Shown here piece after piece: positions 10,268-18,589 of a DNA stretch of 26,251 nt. A program made the translations under genes and the position numbers. Below the pieces are notes generated by a model that saw nothing but the letters and a program-made list of their open reading frames with translations, did not search any database and was not told where the DNA came from. How positions within the stretch are numbered: position 1 is the first letter of the stretch; each line of letters begins with the position of its first letter. Source of the stretch: Pelargonium cotyledonis (lineage: Eukaryota; Streptophyta; Magnoliopsida; Geraniales; Geraniaceae); the NCBI GenBank assembly GCA_036897625.1, contig JAYMTA010000597.1, forward strand, positions 1 through 26,251, written 5' to 3'.

Positions 10268-13200
10268 TTCACCCACATGAGAAACTTTTACAGACGTGTG
10301 TACATTGCGTGGAGCAGGCTCTCCCATGTCAAAGTTTTCTTTCAACCCTTGTGCTCGACCAGTTGTGGGCCGGGGCAAAATTTCAGGAGGTGGTGCAAAG
10401 ATGTCGTGTCCACTAAGCTCTTTGCACTTAGCATCAGAAAGCTGCTTCTTCAAGTTGGCCTCTGATTCACTCTCAAGCGTCCCACTTAGTTCACGCTGCT
10501 TTGCCACCTCTGGTATAGTAGTAGGCTTTTTGAGAGAAACACTCTCTTCCTCACCAAATGAGATATGACTGATACCAGCAACAGCTTGCTGTTTATGAAC
10601 AGTTAAATATATAGATAATAAGCAATGCTGTGAAATATGGCGTTAAATTAATTGGTGCTACTGATATATTATACTCATGGAGTCTCAAAATGAGTGTCTT
10701 TATTTATATTTGGAGAAATATGAAGGAAAAGTTAGTATGTGTGGTATACTTAATCTTGTATCCTCATTATGATGTGTCAAGGTATACTAACTAAATTGTT
10801 AATTGGATACTATTAACAATTAAATTAACAATTAATGTATAACTAAATTGCTAAAAAAGGAAAGAAAACACTTATTTTGAGACAAAAATTCAAAAGAAAC
10901 ATGACACTCATTTTGGGTCGGAGGAAGTAATAATTTAGCTAATACTATACATGCCTGGTACATGCGTATTCCTGTTTTGCTATTTGGAGTAGCATTGACA
11001 GGCTCTGGTGTCTCATTTTCTCCATTGGCTGCAAAAATCCCGCTACCAGTTATCTCTTTCAATTTATGGCCTGAGCAAGGCTTCCTGAAATTGTAAAGTT
11101 AGCAGTGTCAGAGATACTACATAAATGACACAACTGAAGACTCAAGAAAGTCCAATCTGAACTAGATAGAAGTTGAAGATTTCTTAGACACATTTTTGAA
11201 TCAGAACTACATGGACAGATTCACTTGACCTTCGATTCCCACCAAATACACACTACCACTCAAGTACAGGGCCACAGAAGTCAATTGCTAATACCTAATT
11301 GCACAAAAATCAAGGTTTGGGTGAGAGTAATTTATAGATGGTACCTCAATACAATACACCTTTTACACATGAACACCTTGTACTTCATTTGTAACTTTGG
11401 AGTACTCGGACTTTCTTAAATCCTTTCTGTTTCTGGCACACGATCAAAATATTTTTAAATACCATAAAAAGCCCTTCACTCTCCTAAATATTGGCTTTCT
11501 TTGTCAACTTTTGTTTTAGAAGACTTTTCTGCTCTTAATATATATGAGGGTTAAGATTACATTCTATTGAATCCATTAACATAAGATTATAAGAGGGAGA
11601 CAAAATGTCCACCACAATCCTGCCACACTGTCTTGCTAGCAACAACCGCCACTCTGTCTCGCCAGAACCTACTGCCTCACAGCTTTACCAGAAACGTTTA
11701 TTCGCCTTGAAGACGTAGTCAACTAACTAAATATGAAGAGAGAAGAGAAATGAGAGAGAAAAGACAAGATCCAACACCCTCCCTCCTCTGTCGTTATCAA
11801 CAATCCGAGCAAGATTCAACCGTCAATCGCCATTAGAATTTGATTTGTAAGTTAATTTTCTTTTGTATAAAATTATGTTAATTTTAATTTGGTAATTTTT
11901 TCTACAACTGTTCTAAAATATTTAATCGAACTTCTAATAATATCATTACTAAATATGGATGATGAACAAAATCATTAAATAACATAATCAATATATGAAT
12001 ATAAGAAGATTTTATAAAATATTGGCACTTGAAAACTAAATGATTTTATGAAAATCTCATGGCCGAATATGGTTAGAATCGGTTGGATTAACTGAAAATT
12101 CCAGAATCCGATAGCTAAAATCTCCAAATGTTAGCTTCTAGTAACTTGAATTTTCAACACAAAAAACAAAAAGTATTGGAGTAAGAAAATCTTGTTGAAG
12201 TTATTTGATCAACTGAAACACGAGGGAGCAATGCTATATGTCCCAACTATTGTACAAAACTTTTTGTACAAAGTGATGTGTCATTTAACTAGATATGACA
12301 CATAATTTTTTTGGATGATGACTTGGACGAATCAAAATTTGCCAAGTGTACAATTTGTCTTATAAACCAGGCGCTCCGCGCCAAAAATTCATGGGAGGGC
12401 AATGGTATCATATAAGTCGGGTTACTATTCATATAAACTTGATATTAAACTAGAAAAATAAGAATTACATTTCGCCACATAAGCTGCCACATCATTTTGT
12501 ACAACAAATTTTGTACAAAGTTTGGGACAAGTAGCATTTTTCTAGGTGAAATTATCCCTGAAATTAAAACAAATTGAAATTCGAAACACAAAAGAATCGT
12601 CAATTACCAATCATCTTCATATTCCATATCAAACTTGGCAAAAAAAAAAGTATATATAAAAAAAATGACAAATTTATTCTTCATCCACTGTCATTTCAAT
12701 TTTCTCAAAAACAAACAAATTTGACATTAGAGGGTTGACGTGGAAGTGGAGATGCAACTCTCGTTGCAAAGCTCAGTGATGGTTGTGCGTTGCTGGTGGA
12801 AGTGAGAAGAAGAGAAATCTGATGGATGGTATGATGGTAGCTTCGTCTGAGCTTTGTAGCGGAAAGAAGGTTGGTCTCACAGCCAAAGAGGGAGATATGG
12901 TATCCCCGTTGAGAACTTAGCTTTAGGGAAGATCTTAAACAACTTGTATGAGCACGGTTTCGTCGTCGTTGCTCTGCTCATATTCGCCGGTGCTGCTCTA
13001 ATCAAGTCTTCTTGGCACTGCCCCAATCACATAAAGCTGTTCTACTCCACTCAGTTAGACGAGGTGATGAGGAAGAGATTGAAAGATCAAGATGATGAGA
13101 AGTTTGTTTGTTGTAGAGAGTGATTTGGGAAGAGAGCACAAACGAGGGCCTTTTAGAGACAGTGATAAGCTAAAGTCTAGTGATTGGTGAGATAGAAGAC

Positions 13201-14365
13201 CAAAAGGTGAGTTTTGAGAGGGTGTTAAAAATAAAATATATAATGCACACAGTTCCTTGGGCTCAGGTTATTGAGATAGAATAAAGATACTTTAGTTATT
13301 ATGTAAATTAGATTGACAGTATTACAACTGAATAGGAAAGAGAAGTTCATGATAATCCAAATTTAGGAAATAAAGGACTCCCTCCGTCCCAAAATGAGTG
13401 TTCTTTTTGAGAAAAATTAAGGAAAAAGCTATTGTACCTGATGATCATGTGTTAAGAGATACTAACCTAACTCGTCACTAGAATACTATTGACAATTCAT
13501 GCAAAACTAACTTTCTAAAAAAATGAAAGATGACACTCATTTTAGGACAAAAATTGAAGACAAACTAGACTCGTTTTGGGACGGAGTGAGTATAAGATAT
13601 TCAACTGTAAATGGCGTATAGTATATGATAGTCATCTATTAAAGTATGGATCATTATTGAGTATAACCCAAATAACAAGCAGACTACATTTTTCGGTTAA
13701 ACTTTGGGTGGGGAAAGTATTTTGATAGGAAAGTTGGAATTTGGAAAATTTCACTAAGCAACACAATCTCGAGTCACAACAAAATTTGTACATGCAGTGT
13801 TCACCTTAGTCTACAGCATACGAATCAAGTATCACAGTTCAAAAATCTATAAAGAAAACAGATCCATATATAAAATGCAAGCTACCAATTTGAGATCCAA
13901 TCCTTCGAGCCCAACAGATCACTCATTTATAAATACATTTGAAGCAAAATAAAAGGACACATTAAAGGAAAAGAATAGATCAGGATTCAAGAACTCCACT
14001 TATCAATGTCTTCATTAATTTTCCTAGAAGAAAAAGAAAATCCCCAAAAATGGAAGTAGCGATCTCATTACCTCTTGTTCAAGCTCTCAACTTCCTCATC
14101 CGTGACCTGACCTCCGAACACCACCTTGCTAATCCCATCCGACGGCTACCCATTGTTCCGAAAACGAAAACCCATCAGCCATTTTATAATTACAAATCAC
14201 AAATCAATAAACGACGACAGAGAGAGCTAAATTTACTTGGTGCGAGCGAGAGGCTGAACGGTGGGCGGAGGCGGAGGCGTGTGATTCCGGCGGCGGCGTT
14301 TCGGACCAAGTGAGCAGATCTGCCGTAGATGTGTGCGGCTTTCTCACCGGCGTGTTCCTGTCCAT
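9405..14365 (-). CDS. DUF4057 / HN1-like (Jupiter-like) protein (5 coding exons, 305 aa)
   Basis: Member of the plant DUF4057 family, often annotated as hematological/neurological expressed 1-like; its molecular role in plants is not established. Exons in order on the - strand: 14365-14237, 14145-14072, 11084-10955, 10588-10277, 9677-9405 (918 nt, frame kept). The N-terminus MDRNTPVRKPHTSTADLLTW is the family hallmark and fixes the start. Two short motifs recur. One is G-S-I-type: GISKVVFG 47-54, GISHISFG 116-123, GGQSSI 218-223, GGDSSIALV 297-305. The other is (L/I/M)-(S/T)-G-x-x-IF: ITGSGIF 79-85, LSGHDIF 169-175, LSGKDIF 245-251, MSGSNIF 272-278. No membrane segment or signal peptide is seen; it is Lys/Ser/Pro-rich and probably largely disordered. 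Intron 2 is 2987 nt and holds MITEs and an unrelated ORF. Intron 3 appears to be GC-AG (CAG|GCATGT). It converges with the SC35 gene. Confidence 0.92.
10226..10267. repeat. compound (GT)n(GA)n microsatellite in intron 4 of the DUF4057 gene
   Basis: On the + strand about ten GT units pass directly into about nine GA units. On the coding (-) strand this reads as a CT run followed by CA. It begins only about 10 nt downstream of the exon-4 donor (GTGGGT at 10276), so length changes would alter the sequence next to a 5' splice site. Intronic CT/CA tracts can bind splicing factors in general; no effect is shown here. Confidence 0.85.
10674..10927. mobile_element. Stowaway-like MITE in intron 3 of the DUF4057 gene
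   Basis: A 254-bp element flanked by TA on both sides (10672-10673 and 10928-10929), the Tc1/mariner target duplication. The left end ctcatggagtctcaaaatga and the right end (read in reverse) cttcctccgacccaaaatga are diverged forms of the Stowaway consensus CTCCCTCCGTCCCAAAATGA. Both are followed by gtgtc. The interior is AT-rich and non-coding. It resembles the element at 13378-13590 and probably belongs to the same family, moved by a transposase encoded elsewhere. Confidence 0.8.
12227..12546. mobile_element. MITE with about 60-bp terminal inverted repeats, intron 2 of the DUF4057 gene
   Basis: The left arm (about 12227-12292) begins near agcaatgctatatgtcccaa and contains ttgtacaaaactttttgtac. 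The right arm read in reverse (12546 down to about 12470) gives aaatgctacttgtcccaaac, then tttgtacaaaatttgttgta. The arms agree over about 60 bp and each contains two tgtacaaa words. Long TIRs suggest a Mutator-like or related foldback MITE, but I could not see a clear 8-9 bp target duplication. The interior has no coding capacity and contains a GC-rich mini-hairpin at 12371-12383 (ggcgc-tcc-gcgcc). Confidence 0.7.
12860..13123 (+). pseudogene. unidentified ORF antisense in DUF4057 intron 2, possible captured or decayed gene fragment
   Basis: An open frame of 87 codons, counted from the preceding stop, ends at TGA 13121-13123; it has no early ATG, so it would be an exon or a broken gene. The translation runs ...YGIPVENLALGKILNNLYEHG, then a hydrophobic stretch FVVVALLIFAGAALI, then a basic/acidic tail with MRKRLKDQDDE. 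This looks like one membrane segment followed by a cytosolic tail, which is more protein-like than the surrounding intron. I do not recognise the family. It is on the strand opposite to its host gene. An overlapping frame just upstream (about 12831-12920) is also open, so a frameshift may have split one longer ORF. Confidence 0.35.
13378..13590. mobile_element. Stowaway MITE in intron 2 of the DUF4057 gene
   Basis: A 213-bp element. The left end is ctccctccgtcccaaaatga; the right end, read in reverse, is ctcactccgtcccaaaacga. These are near-consensus Stowaway (Tc1/mariner) termini. The right flank is TA; the left flank is GA, so one copy of the target duplication has mutated. The interior is AT-rich and non-coding, with gacactcattttaggacaaa as a second inner copy of the terminal motif. 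Better preserved than the copy in intron 3, hence probably younger. Confidence 0.9.
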
Positions 14366-14594
14366 TGCTCTCTTTTTATATATAATTATTTTCTTGTTTC
14401 GGCAACAACCGACCAATTCGCTTCTCCGGAGCTGAAGCGAGTGTGTGTACACGAGGAGGATCGGGAAGGAGATGAGGTGTGAGATCTGGAAGCTTCTCTC
14501 AGCTTTGCTTTCAAGAGAGAGACAGAGAGTATAGCTGCTAATCTTCTTGTTCATCTGTTTTCGAAAAGAGAGAGAAAAAAGTGAAAGAAAACGA

Positions 14595-14604
14595 TTATTT
14601 ATAG
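14595..14604 (-). promoter_or_regulatory. TATA box of the DUF4057 gene
   Basis: The - strand reads CTATAAATAA here, a strong plant TATA box. Transcription would start about 30 bp downstream, near 14570, where the - strand is a pyrimidine-rich tract (ctctctcttttc), a usual plant initiator context. That gives a 5' leader of about 205 nt before the ATG at 14365. The leader also carries CT-rich tracts on the coding strand. Inferred from position and sequence only. Confidence 0.6.
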
Positions 14605-14605
14605 T

Positions 14606-15280
14606 CCAGAGATCACAAAAATATTTAATTATTACTATTAATTTGAAATTAAAACCAAACGGAACGACTGAATTTGAATGTGCTACCGCTCTGTTTGTGA
14701 ATGATTTGGATGAGATGGACATGTATTTTACGGCAAGCAAGTGCACCCAATATATCTTTGGTTTTAGTTGTATTTCGGCTTTTAGGTATAAAATGTACTG
14801 AATTGTGGGGATTTGTCCAAGCCAACTCCAAAGTTTGTTGGTTTGAGTTTAGATAGAAAAAAGTCGTGACGGCACCCACATGTTCGTGTTTAAATTGTAC
14901 ATTCTAACTTTGTGTATTGATTGCTTTTTACATTTGGGCATTGGTGACTTCTACTTGAGTATGCACAACTTTATCATCTTTTCTTGTATGGACAACAAAT
15001 TCGTTTCTTCGTTTAACAAGTTCACATATCAAACATAAATTTACCTTCTTTAACGCACAACTTATTCGTCTTTCATAAATTAGCACACACTAGATTTTTG
15101 TCGTCAATACATTTAAGGTAGCTTCAATTAAAAAAATATGTTAAAATCGTTGTATCAATTTAGTTTGCCCTCATATTGTCTTTATTGAAGTATTGCCAAA
15201 AGAGTTGTCATAAGATGAAAAATCAATCTAAAATTGAGAATAATTCCATTACTACACATGTTCTCATTATTCGAATGTTA
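14606..15280. other. upstream intergenic DNA, no feature seen
   Basis: AT-rich DNA upstream of the DUF4057 promoter. Short ORFs on both strands have no recognisable motif. No transposon termini or RNA genes identified. Confidence 0.5.
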
Positions 15281-15284
15281 GGTA

Positions 15285-15540
15285 TGGAAGGTCATGGAAG
15301 GTGGCCCAAAATGGAGGCGAGGAGACGAAGGGCCCTGGATGGTGACCCAAAATGGCTTGCAAAGGCGAGGAGACAGAGGTCCATGAGTGGTTCTTTTAAT
15401 GCTTTCTACAGTTACAAGCGGCTCATGGTGGCCAAGAGATGGAGGGTAGTGGATGACGACCTAGAATGACTCGTGTAGGTGATAGGTGAGTCATAGATGA
15501 CAAACCGAAATGGTTCGCTGTGACTAGGATACAAAGGAGT
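15285..15540. repeat. degenerate tandem repeat with (g)cccaaaatgg words
   Basis: The words ggtggcccaaaatggaggcg and ggtgacccaaaatggcttgc recur about 45 bp apart, each followed by gcgaggagac. More diverged versions (acgacctagaatgactcg, gacaaaccgaaatggttcgc) follow to about 15515. The ORF that runs through it is a by-product of repetition. This is the first of several tandem blocks between 15.3 and 21.0 kb. Confidence 0.5.
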
Positions 15541-15804
15541 AAAATGCAAAAGTGATGGAGATCACGATCTTCAAATTGAACAATATTAACTCTATCCACA
15601 CAATTCTTTCCAATAGTTCCAAACGCAAAACTCGATCAACGAATGGCCTTTAATGATGGTGGCAGAGGCTAAGCCACAAGTGTTGGCATAGGAGCCGGAG
15701 ACTGCAATGTGTCTTTTCTGACATCCTCGCTTAGAGATTTCACTAGCGTCGAAGAGGAAGACACACAAGCTGGCGGATTATCATGAATGCTTCTTTATAT
15801 TAGG

Positions 15805-16170
15805 CTATAACGCGTGTTGATGATTCGAATGCATTTCCTTGAGACTTTCACAAGTGTGAGACGCTTGCAATCTTGAACTCGTAGTCATGGAATTCTGCGA
15901 GAATGGGACATCTGCGATCTTGGATCTCTGCAAGAATGGGACATTCACTATCTTGGAGTCCCGCAGTGATGGGACATCCATAGTCTTGGATGGCGATTTA
16001 AGTTTCTCCTTTTTTTGGGTACCCAACTCATGTGCCTCAACTAGACATAACAATTGAACATGTGGGTAGAATTGACTCATGCCTCTAGGGGAATGGAGAT
16101 TGATCCTTGGTTGGATTTGGCCCATGCCTTCGGGGGCATGGCGATCAATCCTTAGGCAGAGTTGACACAT
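15805..16170 (-). other. 121-codon ORF built from two in-frame repeats (doubtful gene)
   Basis: The longest unspliced ORF of this intergenic block. Its first half carries two 15-residue repeats from the 45-bp array and its second half about three 11-residue repeats from the 33-bp array. The product is Ser/His/Pro/Gln-rich, with no signal peptide, membrane segment or known domain. Two different repeat types, both multiples of three and in one frame, is curious. Yet the + strand is also open over part of it, which favours chance. Listed so that it is not lost; I do not claim it is expressed. Confidence 0.2.
15871..15993. repeat. 33-bp tandem repeat (about 3 copies)
   Basis: Units begin with tcttg: 15871-15917 (47 nt, with a 14-nt insertion), 15918-15950 and 15951-15983 (33 nt each), then a partial unit to 15993. 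Each holds gaatgggaca or gatgggacat near the middle. Because 33 is a multiple of three, the - strand stays open and encodes an 11-residue repeat (VPFLQRSKIAD, VPSLRDSKIVN). Confidence 0.75.
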
Positions 16171-16326
16171 TCCTTCAAGGGAGTGACAACCAACCTTTGG
16201 ATGAAGTTAAACCATCATTTAGGGGCATGACAATCAATACATGGTTGGATTTGACTCCTACCTTTGGGGCCATGACAATAAATCCTTAGAAGAATTTGAC
16301 TCATGCCTTCGTAGGATATGACAATC
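16069..16326. repeat. 45-bp tandem repeat (about 6 copies)
   Basis: Unit starts (ga-ttgac-cat type) fall at 16069, 16114, 16159, 16203, 16248 and 16292, a period of 44-45 bp. The shared core is atttgactcatgccttcggg, then ggcatgacaatcaatcctt. Copies are diverged at many positions. A weaker copy may precede it at about 16022. The period lets both strands stay open: on the - strand, residues such as HAPEGMGQIQPRIN and HSPRGMSQFYPHV repeat every 15. I found no other sign that this is coded. Confidence 0.8.
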
Positions 16327-16340
16327 TAATTACTTTCATT

Positions 16341-17060
16341 GACATTCAAATCATATGTTTTTCATTCGAGATAGGTTGCACAAGAACCAATCCTTTGGAG
16401 GTCATCTTAGCCTTCTAGGATGCCGCATTGTTTGGAGTGACATCATCATCCTTTTGGAGGACAATGAGTTTGATACTAAATTTTCGCATTTCGAGCTAGA
16501 TCGCATGTGAACCAAACCTCTAGAGGTTGTCATGGTCTCCAAGGATTCTATTTTTGTAATGACACTGCATGGACGATCGTCTCTTTTGAAGACAATGCGT
16601 TTGATACAAACTTCATCCTTTTGAGCTAAATTTCATATGAACCAAACCATTGAAATTTGATGTGGTCTCTAAGAATTCTACAATTGGAGTCACAATGCAT
16701 GAGCATTTTTCCCTTTGAAGAACAATGTGTTCGAGTTGGACTTTTACCTTTTGAGTTAGGTTATTCGTGAACCGACTTTTTGGGATATGTCGTGGTCTTC
16801 AAGTATACCACATTTGGAGTGACACCGCATGTGCGACTCTCTCTTTGGAGGAAAATGCGTTGATGTAGACTGTCACCATTTGAGCTAGGTTGCATGTGAA
16901 CATATCCTTTGGAGGCCGTTGTGTCTCAAAGGATGTCACATTTGACGTGACACCACATGGGTGACCATTATTTTCAAATATAATTTGTTTGACGTAGAAT
17001 TCTTCTTTCAATATAATTCACACATAAACCAACATATTTGACTATTGTTTCCAAATCAAT
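16341..17060. repeat. tandem array, 125-130-bp period, about 5.5 copies
   Basis: Unit landmarks (cgag/tgag-ctaggtt-gcatgtgaacc) fall at 16367, 16492, 16622, 16752, 16881 and about 17009, giving steps of 125, 130, 130, 129 and 128 bp. Each unit carries, in order, gagctaggttgcatgtgaac, tttggaggtcgtcgtggtct, acatttggagtgacaccgca and tttggaggacaatgcgtttg, with variation. This is a satellite-like array. A separate copy of the same unit lies at 19985-20150. Confidence 0.85.
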
Positions 17061-17200
17061 TTCCATGTTCAATATGGTGTAGTCTCAGTCTTCTTATCCT
17101 TAAGGTCAAGGTCAACGGTTCAAGTCTTAGTCAAAGGTCCAAGTCCAAGTCCTGAGTCCAAGTTAGGGTTCAACTGTGATCCAAGTCAAGGGATGTTCCA
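17060..17200. repeat. short (caagtc)-rich tandem tract
   Basis: Words ggtcaaggtcaacggttcaa, gtccaagtccaagtcctgag and gatccaagtcaagg repeat with a loose 6-12 bp period. This is simple-sequence DNA linking the 130-bp array to an LTR-like segment. Confidence 0.5.
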
Positions 17201-17620
17201 AATCTAATGACGTCAGCAATCCAAGTCATGATCAATCTTGCGCAAGGTAGCGCACTGTTAAGTTGAGTCTCATGAGTGATCCCAAGAAACAGCCTTCGGC
17301 GTGAGAGTAAGAATCTCACACAAACAAATTTAAAAAACTTAAGGCTGAATCGGAACTTCTTACTTCGTTCAAAAGGTGAAGAACATGAAGAACAATTGAA
17401 GAACCACTTAAAGAGAGTTTTCGGTTCTATATAGTAAGTGCCCAAATGATAAATTTTTTGACCTTTTTATGGGAGGCCTAGAGGCCCTATTTATAGTTTT
17501 AGGTTTATCTGCTACGGGTGACCTTTGGTTGTCTGACACATGAGTTTGACAATTCGCAGGAGTTCACTCGTAGTCTTGACCTTTGTCCTGTTGGATCTGC
17601 ACACCAATAGGGCTAGAGCC
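17200..17620 (-). mobile_element. LTR-like segment with TATA box, - strand (decayed retrotransposon)
   Basis: The - strand carries CTATAAATAG (17496-17487), a strong TATA box. It is followed by a leader-like region and then gagattcttactctcacgcc, ggctgtttcttgggatcact and cagtgcgctaccttgcgcaa. Promoter, leader and this 3' portion resemble the U3-R-U5 layout of a plant Ty3/gypsy LTR as I remember such sequences. TG...CA borders and a primer-binding site could not be fixed, and no gag-pol coding sequence is adjacent. Confidence 0.35.
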
Positions 17621-17789
17621 TCAATAGTCGTGGTCTAGACTCCTGGAGCAAGTCATTAGCCGTTGAGACACGAAGTCATTAGTTCTATTCAAGGGTGACT
17701 TCATGAGACTCGAGGATGAGAGAAACTCATGATTTTTGATGTGCATAGGCACAGACGTAGAGCATGCTCGTAGACCAAGGATGAGAAAC

Positions 17790-17862
17790 ATGAGCGTGGA
17801 ACATGAAGTGGAGCATGGGCATAAAGCATGGGCATGGAGCATGGGTGTAGAGCATGGCACAC
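17790..17862. repeat. 12-14-bp tandem repeat (agcatgggcatg type)
   Basis: About five imperfect units, gagcgtggaaca, gagcatgggcat, agcatgggcatg, gagcatgggtgt and gagcatggca, run head to tail. The overlapping - strand ORFs rich in Cys, His, Met and Pro are products of this repeat. Confidence 0.7.
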
Positions 17863-18239
17863 CAATGCACACGCGTGTGGTGCCACGGACGGATAAAGAT
17901 GCGCATGACTTGGATAGATGCGGATGAGGACGGATGGAAAGTGGTCTCTTGAGAAAAGAAATAAATAATAAGTATTGGAATGGTGATGGCTTGAAGGTTT
18001 GGTCTCATGTTTTGGGATAGAGAAATATTTAAAAGGAAAGAGGAATGTGGGCTTGGTGTTTTGGTGCCATGCGCATGGATGTGAGAGTTAGAATGATGAT
18101 TTGTTGAAGTGGTGTCATACGCATGGGCATGGTTGTGCGTATGGTAGGGAGAGAGGGTTGGAATGGAGTGATGGAATGGTGAGACATGGGTCATGCGTAA
18201 ATTGATTCATGCGACGTAGATAGAAAGAAAAATTAGGGA

Positions 18240-18283
18240 TATAGAATCTTGTGTGTTGTGGTATAGAATCTTGTGTGTTGTGG
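18240..18283. repeat. perfect 22-bp tandem duplication
   Basis: Two identical, adjacent 22-bp units (18240-18261 and 18262-18283), each beginning tatagaatct and ending gtgttgtgg. Perfect identity suggests a recent slippage event within otherwise decayed DNA. Confidence 0.9.
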
Positions 18284-18307
18284 TAGGAGTGGGACACTTA
18301 GCTGGGA

Positions 18308-18333
18308 GAGAGAGAGAGAGAGAGAGAGAGAGG
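18308..18333. repeat. (GA)n microsatellite
   Basis: About 13 uninterrupted GA units within a purine-rich stretch. Confidence 0.9.
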
Positions 18334-18589
18334 AATAATGAGGAAGTGAGGCATGTGTCACATAGGGAGAGCTACTAGAAAGAAGTTGGAGCAAGGCATG
18401 TTTGGTTGGGCGAATAGGACAAGGGTGGAAGTAAGAAGGAAATGAGGTGGTGCGTCAAATTGGTCCAAGGGATAGGTAGTGGAGGACAGGTGTCAGGCGC
18501 TAGTGGCACTTCAGGCATGGGAGGCACACGCGTTGCACGTGGGCGCGCGTGTGTTGACACATGCACATTTAGATTTAGATTTATTATGT

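Noticed and set aside
10270-10277. Alternative donor GTGG|GTGAAT four bases beyond the exon-4 donor
   Set aside because: It would shift the frame into exon 5; CAT|GTGGGT keeps phase 0 and joins to PAGGQSS, which fits the family.
10151-10507. 118-codon - strand ORF
   Set aside because: It is exon 4 of the DUF4057 gene read through its donor at 10276 into a microsatellite; only the exon part is real.
12371-12383. ggcgctccgcgcc considered as a second Helitron end
   Set aside because: The hairpin is good but no CTRR lies 5-12 nt beyond it on either strand.
14204-14746. 180-codon - strand ORF extending upstream of the DUF4057 start and into intron 1
   Set aside because: The conserved N-terminus starts at 14365, the TATA box at 14595-14604 lies inside the extension, and the 3' end of the ORF runs past the GTAAAT donor at 14236.
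17727-18194. 155-codon His/Pro/Ser-rich - strand ORF
   Set aside because: Composition follows the 12-bp and gcatgg repeats, with no domain or homologue I recognise.
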